NCBI RefSeq assembly: GCF_965204125.1
Contig: NZ_OZ241968.1
Coordinates: 620,001 to 684,000, forward strand
Length of the DNA stretch: 64,000 bases
From: Poriferisodalis sp965204125
GTDB taxonomy: Bacteria > Actinomycetota > Acidimicrobiia > Acidimicrobiales > Poriferisodalaceae
Direction: 5' to 3'
Below, piece after piece: positions 1 to 8,690 of this stretch (position 1 is the first letter of the stretch; each line of letters opens with the position of its first letter). The position numbers were made by a program, and so were the translations under genes. The notes under the pieces were generated by a model, which did no database searches, was not told the origin of the DNA, and worked only from the letters and a program-made list of their open reading frames with translations.

Positions 1-785
1 CAGGTGCAGTGGGCGGCGTCATTCTCATGGCGGGACCGGCACTCGCACGGGCATACCTCGGCGTCAGCGAGATCATCACGACGTTGATGCTCGTCGAGGT
101 CTCGATCCGGGTGGTGGAGTGGCTCGAGACCGGGCCGTGGAAAGACCCCGAGTCACAGGGCTTCGCGCTCATCGAGCCGTTGCCCGACCAAGCGTCGCTG
201 CCGGGGCTGTTCGGTCGCGCCCATGTCGGCGCACTGTTCGCCGTCGCGCTGCTGGTCGCGTTCTGGCTGGCGGTTTCACGCACGGCCTGGGGATACGAGC
301 TGCGGATGGCGGGTTCGTCGCCGGCCACAGCTCGCTATGCCGGCATCTCGCTGCAACGCAAAGTGCTCGCTGCCCTGCTGCTGTCGGGTGGGCTGGCCGG
401 GCTGGCCGGCGCCATCGAGCTCACCGGAACGGCGACGAGGCTCGATCCTGGCTTGTCCAACGGATATGGCTTCGCCGGGATCATCGTGGCCGCGCTCGCC
501 CTGATGCGACCGTCCGGCGTGGCGGCGGTTGCATTCGTGTTTGGCGCGGTGCAGGTGGGAGGCCAGTCCATCCAGACGCTCGGTGTCACCAGTTCCATCG
601 CCACGATCCTGCAGGCCATGATCCTCATCGGAGCGCTGGTGGCGGCCGTGCTGCTCAACTACCGCGTCCGCTGGGTACGGCCGGTCGGCCACCCCTCTGA
701 GGAATCCCCACCGCCGTCCGGACCGGCACCGGACGGAAGCCCCCTGTCGGATGGCTCTTCGAATCCGGAGGCATCGGGTGTCTGA
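1..785 (+). CDS. ABC importer permease, nucleoside/BmpA-linked type (5'-truncated)
   Basis: Inner-membrane permease subunit of an ABC importer of the BPD_transp_2 family (YufP/NupP-like), whose relatives move purines or nucleosides. The frame is open to the left edge of the window, so the N-terminal part, roughly a quarter of the usual ~350 residues, is missing. Visible parts are several hydrophobic segments and the conserved cytoplasmic loop around GYELRMAGSSPATARYAGIS, which in this family contacts the ATPase. A polar Pro/Ser-rich tail follows the last membrane segment. It overlaps the next permease gene, so the two are probably translationally coupled. The ATPase and the substrate-binding lipoprotein should lie upstream of the window. 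Family call is firm; substrate is inferred from family only. Confidence 0.85.
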   Translation, partial: GAVGGVILMAGPALARAYLGVSEIITTLMLVEVSIRVVEWLETGPWKDPESQGFALIEPLPDQASLPGLFGRAHVGALFAVALLVAFWLAVSRTAWGYELRMAGSSPATARYAGISLQRKVLAALLLSGGLAGLAGAIELTGTATRLDPGLSNGYGFAGIIVAALALMRPSGVAAVAFVFGAVQVGGQSIQTLGVTSSIATILQAMILIGALVAAVLLNYRVRWVRPVGHPSEESPPPSGPAPDGSPLSDGSSNPEASGV

Positions 786-1734
786 AGCGGCCGTCGTCGG
801 GCTGCTCGTGGCGACCGTTCAGTTCGCCACGCTCGTGTATCTGGCCGGCCTGGGCGAACTCATCGCCGAGCGCTCCGGCGTGCTGAACCTCGGTGTCGAG
901 GGAATGATGGCGATGGGCGCCGTGAGCGGCTTCATGATGGCGCTCGCCACCGACCGGCCCTGGATCGGGTTCGCATTCGCGGCGCTCGTCGGCATGGCGG
1001 TCGCAGGCGTTCACGCAGTGGTGAGCGTGGTCATGGGTGCCGGTCAGGTGGTGTCCGGCCTGGCGATCACCATCGGCGGGCTCGGGTTCGCCGCCTTCAT
1101 CGGGCAGGATGCGGTCCGCGAGCGAGCCGATGCTGTATTCACCGATCTCGGCATCGCCGGACTCGCTGACATCCGCTGGGTCGGCCCGATCCTGTTCAAC
1201 CAGCCGCCGGTGGTCTACCTGGCGGGTTTCCTGGGCATCGCGGCCTGGTTCGTCCTGAATCGCACCCGGCTGGGTCTCGCGTTGCGAGCGGTCGGCGAAT
1301 CTGCCTCCACGACAGACTCAGTGGGCCACTCGGTGACCCTCCTGCGCTCCGGGGCTGTGCTGATCGGAGGCGCCTTCGCAGGCGCTGCCGGCGCCTTCCT
1401 GTCGCTCTACATGGCCGCCGGCTGGACCGAAGGCCTCATCGCCGGCCGCGGCTGGATCGCCGTGGCACTGGTCATCTTCGGAGCGTGGCGACCCGGACGT
1501 CTGGCCGCCGGCTCACTGCTGTTCGGCTTCACGCTGGCCTTGCAGCCCCGAGTCCAGACGTTCGATCTGTCGATCTTCGGGTTGGAGATCAACACGATCT
1601 CGCCGGCGCTGCTCGGCATCCTGCCGTTCCTGCTGACCGTCGTGGTGCTGATCGCGATCAGCTTCCGGGCCCGGCACCGGCCGAGTCCCGCACCCGCAGC
1701 ACTGACTCTCCCCTACCGCCGCGAGGAGCGCTGA
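778..1734 (+). CDS. ABC importer permease, nucleoside/BmpA-linked type (second subunit)
   Basis: Second membrane subunit of the same importer (YufQ/NupQ-like), about 318 residues, close to the family length. The N-terminal helix is followed by the hallmark ERSGVLNLGVEGMMAMGAV, and a later loop carries LGLALRAVGES, the ATPase-contact region. I prefer the GTG at 778 because GGAGG sits six bases before it; an ATG at 751 in the same frame would give a 35-base overlap with the upstream gene instead of 8. Together with the preceding gene it forms the heterodimeric channel. The polar C-terminal tail is unremarkable. The transported compound cannot be read from the sequence. Confidence 0.88.
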   Translation: MSEAAVVGLLVATVQFATLVYLAGLGELIAERSGVLNLGVEGMMAMGAVSGFMMALATDRPWIGFAFAALVGMAVAGVHAVVSVVMGAGQVVSGLAITIGGLGFAAFIGQDAVRERADAVFTDLGIAGLADIRWVGPILFNQPPVVYLAGFLGIAAWFVLNRTRLGLALRAVGESASTTDSVGHSVTLLRSGAVLIGGAFAGAAGAFLSLYMAAGWTEGLIAGRGWIAVALVIFGAWRPGRLAAGSLLFGFTLALQPRVQTFDLSIFGLEINTISPALLGILPFLLTVVVLIAISFRARHRPSPAPAALTLPYRREER

Positions 1735-1803
1735 GGGCACACATTCGGACCAGTGCGAGCACCGTGAAGTGGCCTGACGCGACTGCCAAGTAGGTTTCGG
1801 CAG

Positions 1804-2130
1804 GTGACAGACGGCAACACCCATGAAGCTCTGCCCGACGGCACGAAACTGCAGATCCGGCTGCCGCCGGAACTCGAAGCAGGCGTATGGTCGAACTTTG
1901 CCGTGGTGCGCCACTCGCCCTATGAGTTCACACTCGACTTCATCCGGCTGGACTTCAGCGGCAAGCAGTCGCCCCGGCGGGGCGTCGTGGTACAGCGGGT
2001 CAACATGTCGCCGCAGTTCGTGGAGCAGCTCATCAGCGCCCTGACCGACAACATGTCCAAGTTCGCCTCAAACCTTGCGCCGCCCAGCCTCGAGTCCTTG
2101 GGCGAGTCCGGCGACGACGCCGAGGGGTGA
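1804..2130 (+). CDS. DUF3467-family small protein
   Basis: Protein of 108 residues that resembles the DUF3467 family: a central stretch SNFAVVRHSPYEFTLDF, then VNMSPQFVEQLISALTDNM, matching the family pattern of an immunity-like beta segment followed by MSP and an amphipathic helix. The function of DUF3467 is unknown. The start is a GTG 69 bases after the permease stop, so it may be cotranscribed with the transporter, although nothing links the functions. It ends seven bases before the convergent cold-shock gene. No signal peptide or membrane segment. Confidence 0.7.
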   Translation: MTDGNTHEALPDGTKLQIRLPPELEAGVWSNFAVVRHSPYEFTLDFIRLDFSGKQSPRRGVVVQRVNMSPQFVEQLISALTDNMSKFASNLAPPSLESLGESGDDAEG

Positions 2131-2136
2131 ACGTCC

Positions 2137-2334
2137 TCAGACGGGCTTGACGTTCTGGGCTTCGTCGCCCTTGCGGCCGGGTCCGATATCGAACTCGACC
2201 TCCTGCCCTGCCTCCAGCGTCCGGTAGTTCTCACCGACGATGTTGGAGAAATGGACAAAGACGTCATCGGCTCCTTCACGGGAGATAAAGCCGAAGCCCT
2301 TCTCGTTGTTGAAGAACTTGACTGTTCCACGCAT
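2137..2334 (-). CDS. Cold-shock domain protein (CspA family)
   Basis: Single cold-shock domain of 65 residues, the normal length. It binds single-stranded RNA and DNA and acts as an RNA chaperone in the cytoplasm. RNP1 is visible as KGFGFI (residues 12-17) and RNP2 as VFVHF (25-29). The C-terminal half (VEFDIGPGRKGDEAQNV) matches the last strands of the OB fold. It has its own 65-base gap from the upstream alpha/beta hydrolase gene, enough for a short leader. The constitutive or cold-induced role cannot be told from sequence. Confidence 0.95.
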   Translation of the reverse strand: MRGTVKFFNNEKGFGFISREGADDVFVHFSNIVGENYRTLEAGQEVEFDIGPGRKGDEAQNVKPV

Positions 2335-2399
2335 GTTGTGCCTCTCGAAGCTCGGCCGGGCCGGCCACAGGCCGCAAGGGTAGGGCCGAATGGCCGCGA

Positions 2400-3383
2400 T
2401 CAGGCCCGCTCGCGCGCACTAGGTACAAATTCGGCCAAGAACTTGAGCGTTGCCTCGACGAAGATGTCGTTGCGGTCGCCGGCCACCATGTGCGCAGCGC
2501 CGCCCACGTTTGCGTAGTGCGCATGCGGCACCGTCTCGAGGAACGACTGGGCGCCTTCCTCTGACAGCACGTCGCTCATGCCGCCCCGGACCAGCAGGGT
2601 CGGCAGTGTCAGGTTCTCCGCAGCGGCCTGCTGGCGCGGGATGCGTTCGGCGAAGCTGCGCGGGCGGTGCATGAAGGCGGGATCCCAGTGCCAGCGGTAA
2701 CGGCCGTCGGGCCAGAGGCGCACATTCTTGGCGAGCCCGTCCAGATTCCTGGGCCGCTTGCGGTGCGGCTGGTAGTTGGCAATGGCCTCGGCCACCTCTT
2801 CGAGCGACGCGAACCCATCAGCACCTTGGGCCATGAACTCCCGGATCTTGCGCACGCCGGCCGCTTCGATCTGCGGCGCCGTGTCGACGAGCACAAGCGC
2901 AAGTGCGTCCACGGAACCCTCGCCGACCGCGGTCAGCGAGGTTCCCCCGCCCATCGAAGCGCCCACCAGCACCGGCCGCTCGCCGAAGTGCTCCACGATC
3001 GCCACCAGGTCGGCCACCGATGCTTCAGTCGTGTAATCGCCGTCGGGTGCCCAGTCCGAGTCGCCATGACCCCTGGCGTCGAGACACACCGCCCGGTAGC
3101 CGCCGTCAGCGAGGGCTTGGCCCGCTCCCTTCCAGGCATGGCGCGTCTGGCCGCCGCCGTGCTGCAGCAGCACCAGCGGCCCGGCGTCGCCGTAGACATC
3201 AGCGGCGACCGTCACGCCTCCCGACGCCTCGATCATGACGTCGGGGACGAGCGTGTCGGTGATGCGCTCGCCGTGCTCGGAGGGGTGCGAATAGACATCG
3301 GCGCCGGCCGGCTCTGACGGCACGAAGTCAGGCGCGTCGGCATCCGCGGGGTCGAACAGTGGCTTGCGCAGTTGGTCTGTCAT
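2400..3383 (-). CDS. Alpha/beta-fold hydrolase
   Basis: Protein of 327 residues with an alpha/beta-hydrolase core. The oxyanion region QHGGGQTRHAW (about 75-84), LDARGHGDSD (101-110) and the nucleophile elbow GASMGG with Ser143 are clear; the catalytic His is probably in AAHMVAGDRND near the C-terminus. The relationship is closest to epoxide-hydrolase/esterase-like members, but the substrate is unknown. The first ~45 residues before the core are polar and variable. The ATG at 3383 has AAAGG seven bases upstream. It lies 72 bases behind the GrdB-like selenoprotein gene on the same strand, so the two may be cotranscribed. Confidence 0.88.
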   Translation of the reverse strand: MTDQLRKPLFDPADADAPDFVPSEPAGADVYSHPSEHGERITDTLVPDVMIEASGGVTVAADVYGDAGPLVLLQHGGGQTRHAWKGAGQALADGGYRAVCLDARGHGDSDWAPDGDYTTEASVADLVAIVEHFGERPVLVGASMGGGTSLTAVGEGSVDALALVLVDTAPQIEAAGVRKIREFMAQGADGFASLEEVAEAIANYQPHRKRPRNLDGLAKNVRLWPDGRYRWHWDPAFMHRPRSFAERIPRQQAAAENLTLPTLLVRGGMSDVLSEEGAQSFLETVPHAHYANVGGAAHMVAGDRNDIFVEATLKFLAEFVPSARERA

Positions 3384-3455
3384 GTGCGGCCTTTCGTTCG
3401 TTCGGGCGCCGAGCGCGGCAGCGCCGGCTGGCCCCGACGCCGGTGCCCGGCTTGC

Positions 3456-4406
3456 TCAGGTGGTCCGGGCGCGGCCGTCAGCCTTGGCGGCGGCTTGATC
3501 GCGCCGGCGTGCCTCGCCGGCCGCGGCCAGAGCATCCCGGTTCGAGTCGTCGACGCGCATGAAGTGGTCACGCCAGCCGTCGTTGTCCTCGGCATCCCAG
3601 ACGTAGGGCGTCTGCACGGTCGTGCGCGGCAGCCACGCACACTCCAGCAGCTCGAGCGCGGTGCCCACGATGGCGCGTTGCATGCCGACGTCGCCAGGCT
3701 TGCCCGTCGGATTCCCCAAGGGGAAGTCGGTGAACACGAAGCGGGCGACGCCGCATTCCTCCACGATGTCGCGGGCGCTGCCGGCCACCACGGTGGGAAT
3801 GCCGGCTTCTTCCAGATGTCGAGCGATCAGACCGATCGTCTGGTGGCACACCGGTCAGAGGGGCACCAGCAAGGCAACATCCACGCCGTCTTCGCGCATC
3901 CACTCCTCGATGCGGGGCGAGTCGTTGCGCTGTGTCCGGCGATGGCTGTAGTCGGTGGGGATTCCATAGAAGCGCTCGGACAGAGCACCGATGCGCCCCT
4001 CGGCCTCGAACTCGCGCAGCCGGTTGATGGGCAGGTAGGTGTCGAGATCGTCGGTGTGGGTGTTGTCCTTGTCCCAGAAGAGATCGCTGTTGTACAGGCC
4101 GGCGAGGGCATCGTCACAGCGGGCCGCGTAGGGCTGCTTGGGCCGGGCCGTCGGCACTCCCGCGGGCTCGCGGCCTTTCTCGAAGAACGAGGTGGTGACC
4201 AGCCCGATGGTGCACTCCGACAGCGGCTTCGGCAGCGGCGCGAACGGCACTTCGTGGTTGTACGACCACTGGTACGGCTGCGGGTAGCCGTACGCTGCGT
4301 AGTACTCGCGCGACTTGTCGATGTAGCTCAGGTACGACCGGTGCGCACGCCGCCCGTCCGGCTTCCGCCCGTTGGTTCCCCGCTGGGTCCGCTCTGTCAA
4401 CGCCAT
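3456..4406 (-). CDS. Selenoprotein of the glycine/sarcosine/betaine reductase subunit B (GrdB) family, Sec184
   Basis: A single gene of 316 residues whose codon 184 is an in-frame UGA (3855-3857). Upstream the frame reads VDVALLVPL, then UGA, then PVCHQTIGLIARHLEEAGIP; both halves are family-like and in the same frame, and the junction gives U-P-V-C, the UxxC redox motif of GrdB-type proteins, whose non-selenium homologues have Cys here. Other family-like parts are VPFAPLPKPL, LPINRLREFEAEGRIGALS and DFPLGNPTGKPGD. The ATG at 4406 has GGGAGA six bases upstream. A SECIS-like hairpin follows the UGA. True GrdB acts in anaerobic amino-acid reduction; these shorter relatives occur in aerobes and their reaction is unknown. 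If UGA were not decoded the product would lose its redox motif. Confidence 0.9.
3812..3843 (-). promoter_or_regulatory. Bacterial SECIS element for the GrdB-like selenoprotein
   Basis: Within the coding sequence just 3' of the UGA. On the minus strand CGATC (3838-3834) and GATCG (3828-3824) form a perfect five-pair stem closing the loop GGTCT; an outer stem CCAGA/TCTGG (3843-3839 with 3816-3812) pairs below a 3'-side bulge. The loop GG lies 21 bases after the UGA. The loop sequence GGUCU is the one I know from the E. coli fdhF SECIS, which binds SelB. Pairing is seen directly; function is inferred. Confidence 0.82.
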
Positions 4407-4568
4407 CGTGTCTCCCGTGCCTGCCTCCGGGCCCGAACGAGGCCCACCGCTGAGCACCGACCGAGCGGGCCGGCGCACCATGACTGTACGCGCCCCGCCC
4501 TGCCGCATGCCCGGTGCCGCTCTGGCCCGGGGCTACGCCTGCCGGCTCTGCCTCTTAGCCTGAACGCT

Positions 4569-5072
4569 GTGACAGGCGCCGGGTCCATCGGGCCGGAAGA
4601 GCGGGCTGCAGCCGAGGACACTTCCGCGTGGGGTGCGGGCGGCCTGACGCTGGGCGGCAGCCTGGCCGAGGCCGTCGAGCAGCCGCCGACGGTGTTCGCC
4701 GCAGTCGGCGGACAGCTGTTCTTCGACGATCTGGTGGATCGCTTCTACGACGCAGTCGAGCAGGACGAACTGCTCCGGCCGATGTATCCCGCCGACATGG
4801 GACCCTCTCGGCACCGTCTGGCGGGCTTCCTGGCCCAGTACTGGGGCGGGCCCGCCGACTACAGCGCGGAACGCGGCCACCCACGCTTGCGCATGCGTCA
4901 CATGCCCTTCGCCATCGGGCCGGCCGAACGCAATGCCTGGATGCGACACATGGTTGCCTCGCTCGAAACGGCGCAGCTGCCGGACGGATCCCCACTCGAT
5001 CCCGACATCGCTCAGGCCATGTTCGCCCACTTCGACAATGCCGCCACCCACCTCATCAACCAACCCGGCTAG
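4569..5072 (+). CDS. Group II-like truncated haemoglobin
   Basis: About 167 residues with a truncated-globin fold: VFAAVGGQLFFDDLVDRFYDAV (helices A/B), LLRPMYP, LAGFLAQYWGGP, and HPRLRMRHMPFAI, where the second His of the motif is the expected proximal haem ligand. Group II relatives (GlbO type) bind O2 or NO and are linked to oxygen or nitrosative-stress handling. The start is uncertain: GTG at 4569 gives a 40-residue extension before the globin core; an alternative GTG at 4692 starts right at it. It is followed after 12 bases by the SCO6745-family gene, suggesting an operon. Confidence 0.85.
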   Translation: MTGAGSIGPEERAAAEDTSAWGAGGLTLGGSLAEAVEQPPTVFAAVGGQLFFDDLVDRFYDAVEQDELLRPMYPADMGPSRHRLAGFLAQYWGGPADYSAERGHPRLRMRHMPFAIGPAERNAWMRHMVASLETAQLPDGSPLDPDIAQAMFAHFDNAATHLINQPG

Positions 5073-5084
5073 CAGGACGCGGAG

Positions 5085-5942
5085 ATGGCCATGCGGCGTG
5101 CGCGACTGATGTGGGAATGGGTGGAGCGGTATCACCAGCTCTGCTACTGGGCGCCCGAGGCGCGCGAGGCGGGAGCAGCCGCTGGACTGCGCGGCTTCTG
5201 GATGAACTACTTCGCGACTCGTTCAGCGCCCTTGGGGCCCGTGCCGGCGAGCGTCGTGGAATCGCTGTTCTTCTACTACGCACCTGCGCGGGTTCGGCGG
5301 GCGATCCCCGATGCCTGGACGTACTCGACGCCGGCCCAGGTGCTGGACGCGCGCTACGAGGGCATGGATGCCGCGTTGAGACGCGAGCTGGGTGAGTTCA
5401 TCGACAGCGATTCGGTTCGCCGCAGCGCCGAGACGGTGCGAGCTGTCTGCGAGGCCGCCGACCCCGTCGGAAGATTGCTGTTCGCGGGCTGGGCATCGCT
5501 GGACTGGCCCGAGGAGCCCCATCTCGCGCTGTGGCACGGCTGCACCCTGCTGCGGGAATACCGCAGCGGATGCCACCTGATCGCTCTGACGGCCGCCGGT
5601 CTGGACGGCTGCGAATCGGTGGTCTCCCAGGTCGCCGTCGACGAGGCACCCCGTGAGTGGATTCAAGAAGAAGCCGGCTGGACCGAGACAGAGGCGGCGG
5701 ACGCCTACGAGCGCCTCCGCAGCCGCGGCTGGGTGGATGCCGACGGGCAGGCCACTGCTGCAGGCTCCGCCGGTCGTGCCGAGGTCGAGGCCATGACCGA
5801 CCGGCTCGACGACGTCCACTGGGCAGCGATCGGCGACGATGCTGCCGACGCCCTGCTGGCAGACATGGCGCCGATCAACGCCGGGCTGCCAAAAGACGAC
5901 CAGATCGACTGGCGAGAGCTCTACCCCGCCAACAACGACTGA
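5085..5942 (+). CDS. SCO6745-family protein
   Basis: Protein of 285 residues matching the actinobacterial SCO6745 family: VERYHQLCYWAPEA at the N-terminus, FWMNYFATRSAPLG, the VESLFFYYAPARVRRAIPDAW block, and a C-terminal half in which ALWHGCTLLREYRSGCHLIAL is followed by a winged-helix-like segment (ETEAADAYERLRSRGWVDADG). Function is unknown; the C-terminal part resembles a MarR-like wing. The ATG at 5085 is preceded by GGACGCGGAG. Adjacent to the haemoglobin gene on the same strand. Confidence 0.82.
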   Translation: MAMRRARLMWEWVERYHQLCYWAPEAREAGAAAGLRGFWMNYFATRSAPLGPVPASVVESLFFYYAPARVRRAIPDAWTYSTPAQVLDARYEGMDAALRRELGEFIDSDSVRRSAETVRAVCEAADPVGRLLFAGWASLDWPEEPHLALWHGCTLLREYRSGCHLIALTAAGLDGCESVVSQVAVDEAPREWIQEEAGWTETEAADAYERLRSRGWVDADGQATAAGSAGRAEVEAMTDRLDDVHWAAIGDDAADALLADMAPINAGLPKDDQIDWRELYPANND

Positions 5943-6036
5943 GCAGGAAACAGCCGGCTCGTGGCGCTCGGCGCCGCGGCAAACCCCGCCAGTTCGACAC
6001 CGCACGCGAGTGAACGGATCTGCAAGGCTGCGGTCC

Positions 6037-6537
6037 ATGAGTGAGCAGCTTCCCGGGCATGTTGACGACCCGGTGATGTCCCATAGCGAGTCGATCGACA
6101 TCGACGCCCCGCCGGAGCAGGTGTGGGAGATGGTGACGGCGCTGGACCGCTACGGCGAGTGGAGCAACGAGAATACGGGCGGGTACTGGCGCAAGGGTCC
6201 TGACGGTGTGCCCGGCACCGGGCAGGTCGGCGACATGTTCGTCGGCATCAACCGGCTCGACGGCGAGGAGTGGAAGGCCCCCGTTGAGATCATCCGCCGC
6301 GTCGACAACGAGGACTTCGCGTTCGTCACCGGCGGGCTCGAACACAACATCGTCCTGTGGCGCTACCAGCTGGCGCCCAATGGCTCCGGCACGACATTGA
6401 CCGAGACCTGGACGCTGCGCCAGCTGTCGCCCCGCATGGTGGAGTTCGGGCAGAAAGAACTCGACTACCGGGCCGGCAATGCCCGCGCCGGCATCCGCGC
6501 CACGCTCGCAGCGATGAAGGCGGCTGCAGAGGCTTGA
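6037..6537 (+). CDS. SRPBCC (START/Bet v 1-like) protein
   Basis: Protein of 166 residues with a START/SRPBCC signature: SESIDIDAPPEQVWEMVTALDRYGEWSNEN at the N-terminus, a central GQVGDMFVG/VEIIRRVDNEDFAFVTGG sheet region, and a long C-terminal helix. The fold makes a hydrophobic ligand pocket, used in polyketide cyclases, lipid binding or membrane-stress proteins; no catalytic residues point to one of these. The ATG at 6037 is the first that leaves a compact domain; the frame is open further upstream but has no family similarity there. Confidence 0.82.
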   Translation: MSEQLPGHVDDPVMSHSESIDIDAPPEQVWEMVTALDRYGEWSNENTGGYWRKGPDGVPGTGQVGDMFVGINRLDGEEWKAPVEIIRRVDNEDFAFVTGGLEHNIVLWRYQLAPNGSGTTLTETWTLRQLSPRMVEFGQKELDYRAGNARAGIRATLAAMKAAAEA

Positions 6538-6556
6538 CGCCCCTGGAGGCAGCCGA

Positions 6557-7291
6557 TCAGCCGGGGATGCCGATCATCTGCGCGGTTGCGTGCATGTTCA
6601 CCAAGCGGTCGAAGTCGACGAATTCGCTGAAGCCGTCTTCGGTGATGGTGGCCCGGTAGTCGTCCCAGCCCTGCGGATCGCGAAAGTACAGCTCCGCCAT
6701 GCCCAGGTAGGACTCATTGGCGGGGTCCTGGCTGTGGTTCACCACGTAGCGCAGGCCGCCGATCTCGCCCATGACGCCTCGCACGTTGGGCGCATGCGCA
6801 TCCAGCCAATGGCGGAACGCCGCGTCGTAGTCGATCCCGTCCCGGGCGGGCACCAGGAACGACACCTTGAAGAAGCCCGACCGCGTCGCCGGGAATGGCT
6901 CGTTGAGGGTGTTCGGCACGACCGGCAGTTCGCCGTCGATCACCACGTACTCGGTGGTTGCCCACCCGACGTACGGCTGAGCCTTCTCCTGAAACGTGTC
7001 TCGGGGCACCGTGCCGTGCGGCTCGGGCGGATTCGGGATCGCCCGGTCGAACCAGAGCTGCGCCATGCCGTCCCACGGCACGTTCTTGCCCGGCCGCTGA
7101 TCGAACAGCGTCGCGATGTACTTCGTGGCGTGGACCTTGCCCTCCGCGGCGGCGCGCTCCTGACCGGCGATCACGTCGGGCATGTGATTCTTGAACCAGT
7201 TCGCGACCAGCTCGTCGCGGGTGGCTTCCGGCCGACGCTTGATGAGGAAGATCATTTTGGCGCCGGGTGTTGCTGCGATGGCCGATGACAT
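6557..7291 (-). CDS. Tandem EthD-domain protein
   Basis: About 244 residues made of two EthD-like ferredoxin-fold (dimeric alpha-beta barrel) modules: the first begins KMIFLIKRRPEATRDELVANWFKNH, the second FKVSFLVPARDGIDYDAAFRHWLDAHAP. EthD-type domains occur in ether and polyketide degradation and as small oxygenase-like or heme-degrading barrels; the exact role is not known. The ATG at 7291 has GGAGGC five to ten bases upstream, which decides it against a start 105 bases further out. Confidence 0.82.
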   Translation of the reverse strand: MSSAIAATPGAKMIFLIKRRPEATRDELVANWFKNHMPDVIAGQERAAAEGKVHATKYIATLFDQRPGKNVPWDGMAQLWFDRAIPNPPEPHGTVPRDTFQEKAQPYVGWATTEYVVIDGELPVVPNTLNEPFPATRSGFFKVSFLVPARDGIDYDAAFRHWLDAHAPNVRGVMGEIGGLRYVVNHSQDPANESYLGMAELYFRDPQGWDDYRATITEDGFSEFVDFDRLVNMHATAQMIGIPG

Positions 7292-7414
7292 CGGTGCCTC
7301 CTGGGCTGCGGTCGTCGGGCGAGTGCCGCCCTGCCTGCCGCGATCCTGCCACCTGGCCCCAGCCGCCGCAGCGCTGCGGCGCCACGGCGACGCCATCGAC
7401 CGATCTGGCAGCCC

Positions 7415-8587
7415 CTATTCGGCCAGTTCCGTGGTAAGCGCTTTGGCGAGCAGGTCGTAGTCGTCGGGCTGGTTGTAGAGGTGCGCCGAGATGCGCAGGA
7501 CGCGGTCGGGCGGCGCCGGCCAGGTGAACACCGGCACCTCGATGCGGTGGCGGTCGCGCAGCGCTGCCATGAGCGGGTCGAAGATCGCCGAGCCCGAGTT
7601 GCCGGCCGGCGGCAGCGGCACGCTGGCAATGGCGCCGATCATGTCGTCGGGCGCGGGAGCGTCCATGCCGAGGGCCTCGATGAGCTTGCCGCGGCCCGCT
7701 AGGCACAGTTCGCGGATTGCACCCTTCACACCCGGCCAGCCGTCGGGATGCATGGCCTCGACAGCGGCCAAGGCATCGGCGATGGTCATCCAAGCCGTCG
7801 GATCATGGGTGCCGGTCCAGTCGAACTGGGCATGCAGATGCCCGCCTTCCGACGGCCAGCCGCCGTTGTACCCGTGGCTGACAACCGCGTGGTGCACGCC
7901 GTCTCGCCGGTCGGGCCGCACCCACAGGAATGCGGCGCCCTTGGCTGAGCACATCCACTTGTGGCAGTTCGCGGTGACGTACGAAGCGCCCAACTCCGTC
8001 ACATCGAAGTCGATCATGCCGGGGGCGTGTGCCGCATCGACGAGCACCCGCACATCGGGCTCCAGCCGCGCCACGAGCTCGTCCACCGGCATCACGAGGC
8101 CCGTCGCCGAGGTCACGGCGTCGATGAGCAGGATGCGCGTGCGGTCGGTGACCGCACTGAGCACGGCGTCGACTACCTCGCTGCGGTCGTCGAGCGGGAA
8201 CGGCACTGCTGCGGTGGTCACCACGGCGCCGACACGCGACGCCGACACGGCCGCTGCGTTGGCGCACGCGTTGTACTCGTGATCGGTCACCAGAATCTCG
8301 TCGCCCGCCGACAGGCTCGGCTCCAGCGAGCGCAGCACCGAGTTCACACCCGCCGTGGCGTTCGTGACGAACACGAGTCCTGCCGGGTCGGCACCGACGA
8401 ACTCCGCCACCGCCTGCCGCGTGTAGTCCAGCCGCTCCTGGTACTCGCCCTCGAGGAAGAACCGGGTCGGGTTGGCCTCGATGCGGGTGCGGATGGCCTG
8501 CTGCGCGTCAAGCACTCCCGCAGGGGTTGCGCCGAACGAGCCGTGATTGAGATGCAGTACTTCTGGGTCCAACAGCCATGCAGTCAC
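7415..8587 (-). CDS. PLP-dependent class V aminotransferase (isopenicillin-N-epimerase/cysteine-desulfurase-like)
   Basis: Protein of 390 residues, fold type I PLP enzyme of class V. LNHGSFGATPAGVLDAQ at the N-terminus is typical of isopenicillin-N-epimerase-like members. FVTNATAGVNSVLRS is the phosphate-cup region, VDAAHAPGMIDFDV holds the PLP-ring Asp, and NCHKWMCSAKGAAFLW contains the Schiff-base Lys. I chose the GTG at 8587 because family similarity begins directly there; the open frame continues over the divergent carboxylase gene but is meaningless. Substrate unknown; epimerase, desulfurase or lyase activities are all possible in this clade. Confidence 0.88.
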   Translation of the reverse strand: MTAWLLDPEVLHLNHGSFGATPAGVLDAQQAIRTRIEANPTRFFLEGEYQERLDYTRQAVAEFVGADPAGLVFVTNATAGVNSVLRSLEPSLSAGDEILVTDHEYNACANAAAVSASRVGAVVTTAAVPFPLDDRSEVVDAVLSAVTDRTRILLIDAVTSATGLVMPVDELVARLEPDVRVLVDAAHAPGMIDFDVTELGASYVTANCHKWMCSAKGAAFLWVRPDRRDGVHHAVVSHGYNGGWPSEGGHLHAQFDWTGTHDPTAWMTIADALAAVEAMHPDGWPGVKGAIRELCLAGRGKLIEALGMDAPAPDDMIGAIASVPLPPAGNSGSAIFDPLMAALRDRHRIEVPVFTWPAPPDRVLRISAHLYNQPDDYDLLAKALTTELAE

Positions 8588-8690
8588 GCAGAGCACGCTA
8601 CGGCAGCGGCTCGCCGCAGCGAAGTGAAGTCGGACCGGAATCAGGCGCGAACATGTTGACCGGACGCGGGAGACGTCCATGGGAGATGTC

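Noticed and set aside
2251..2517. Plus-strand gene across cspA
   Set aside because: It is antisense to the cold-shock protein and hydrolase genes and shows no recognizable domain.
3840..3860. Sequencing error or ordinary nonsense mutation instead of selenocysteine
   Set aside because: The frame is unchanged across the UGA, the residue is the family's redox position, a SECIS-like hairpin follows, and the same situation occurs at 43224. Two chance events of this kind are unlikely, though genome-wide proof is outside the window.
3372..5072. Long plus-strand open frame across the selenoprotein gene
   Set aside because: Only its last part (from about 4569) has a real domain, the truncated globin. 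The rest is antisense to the GrdB-like gene and has no family resemblance.
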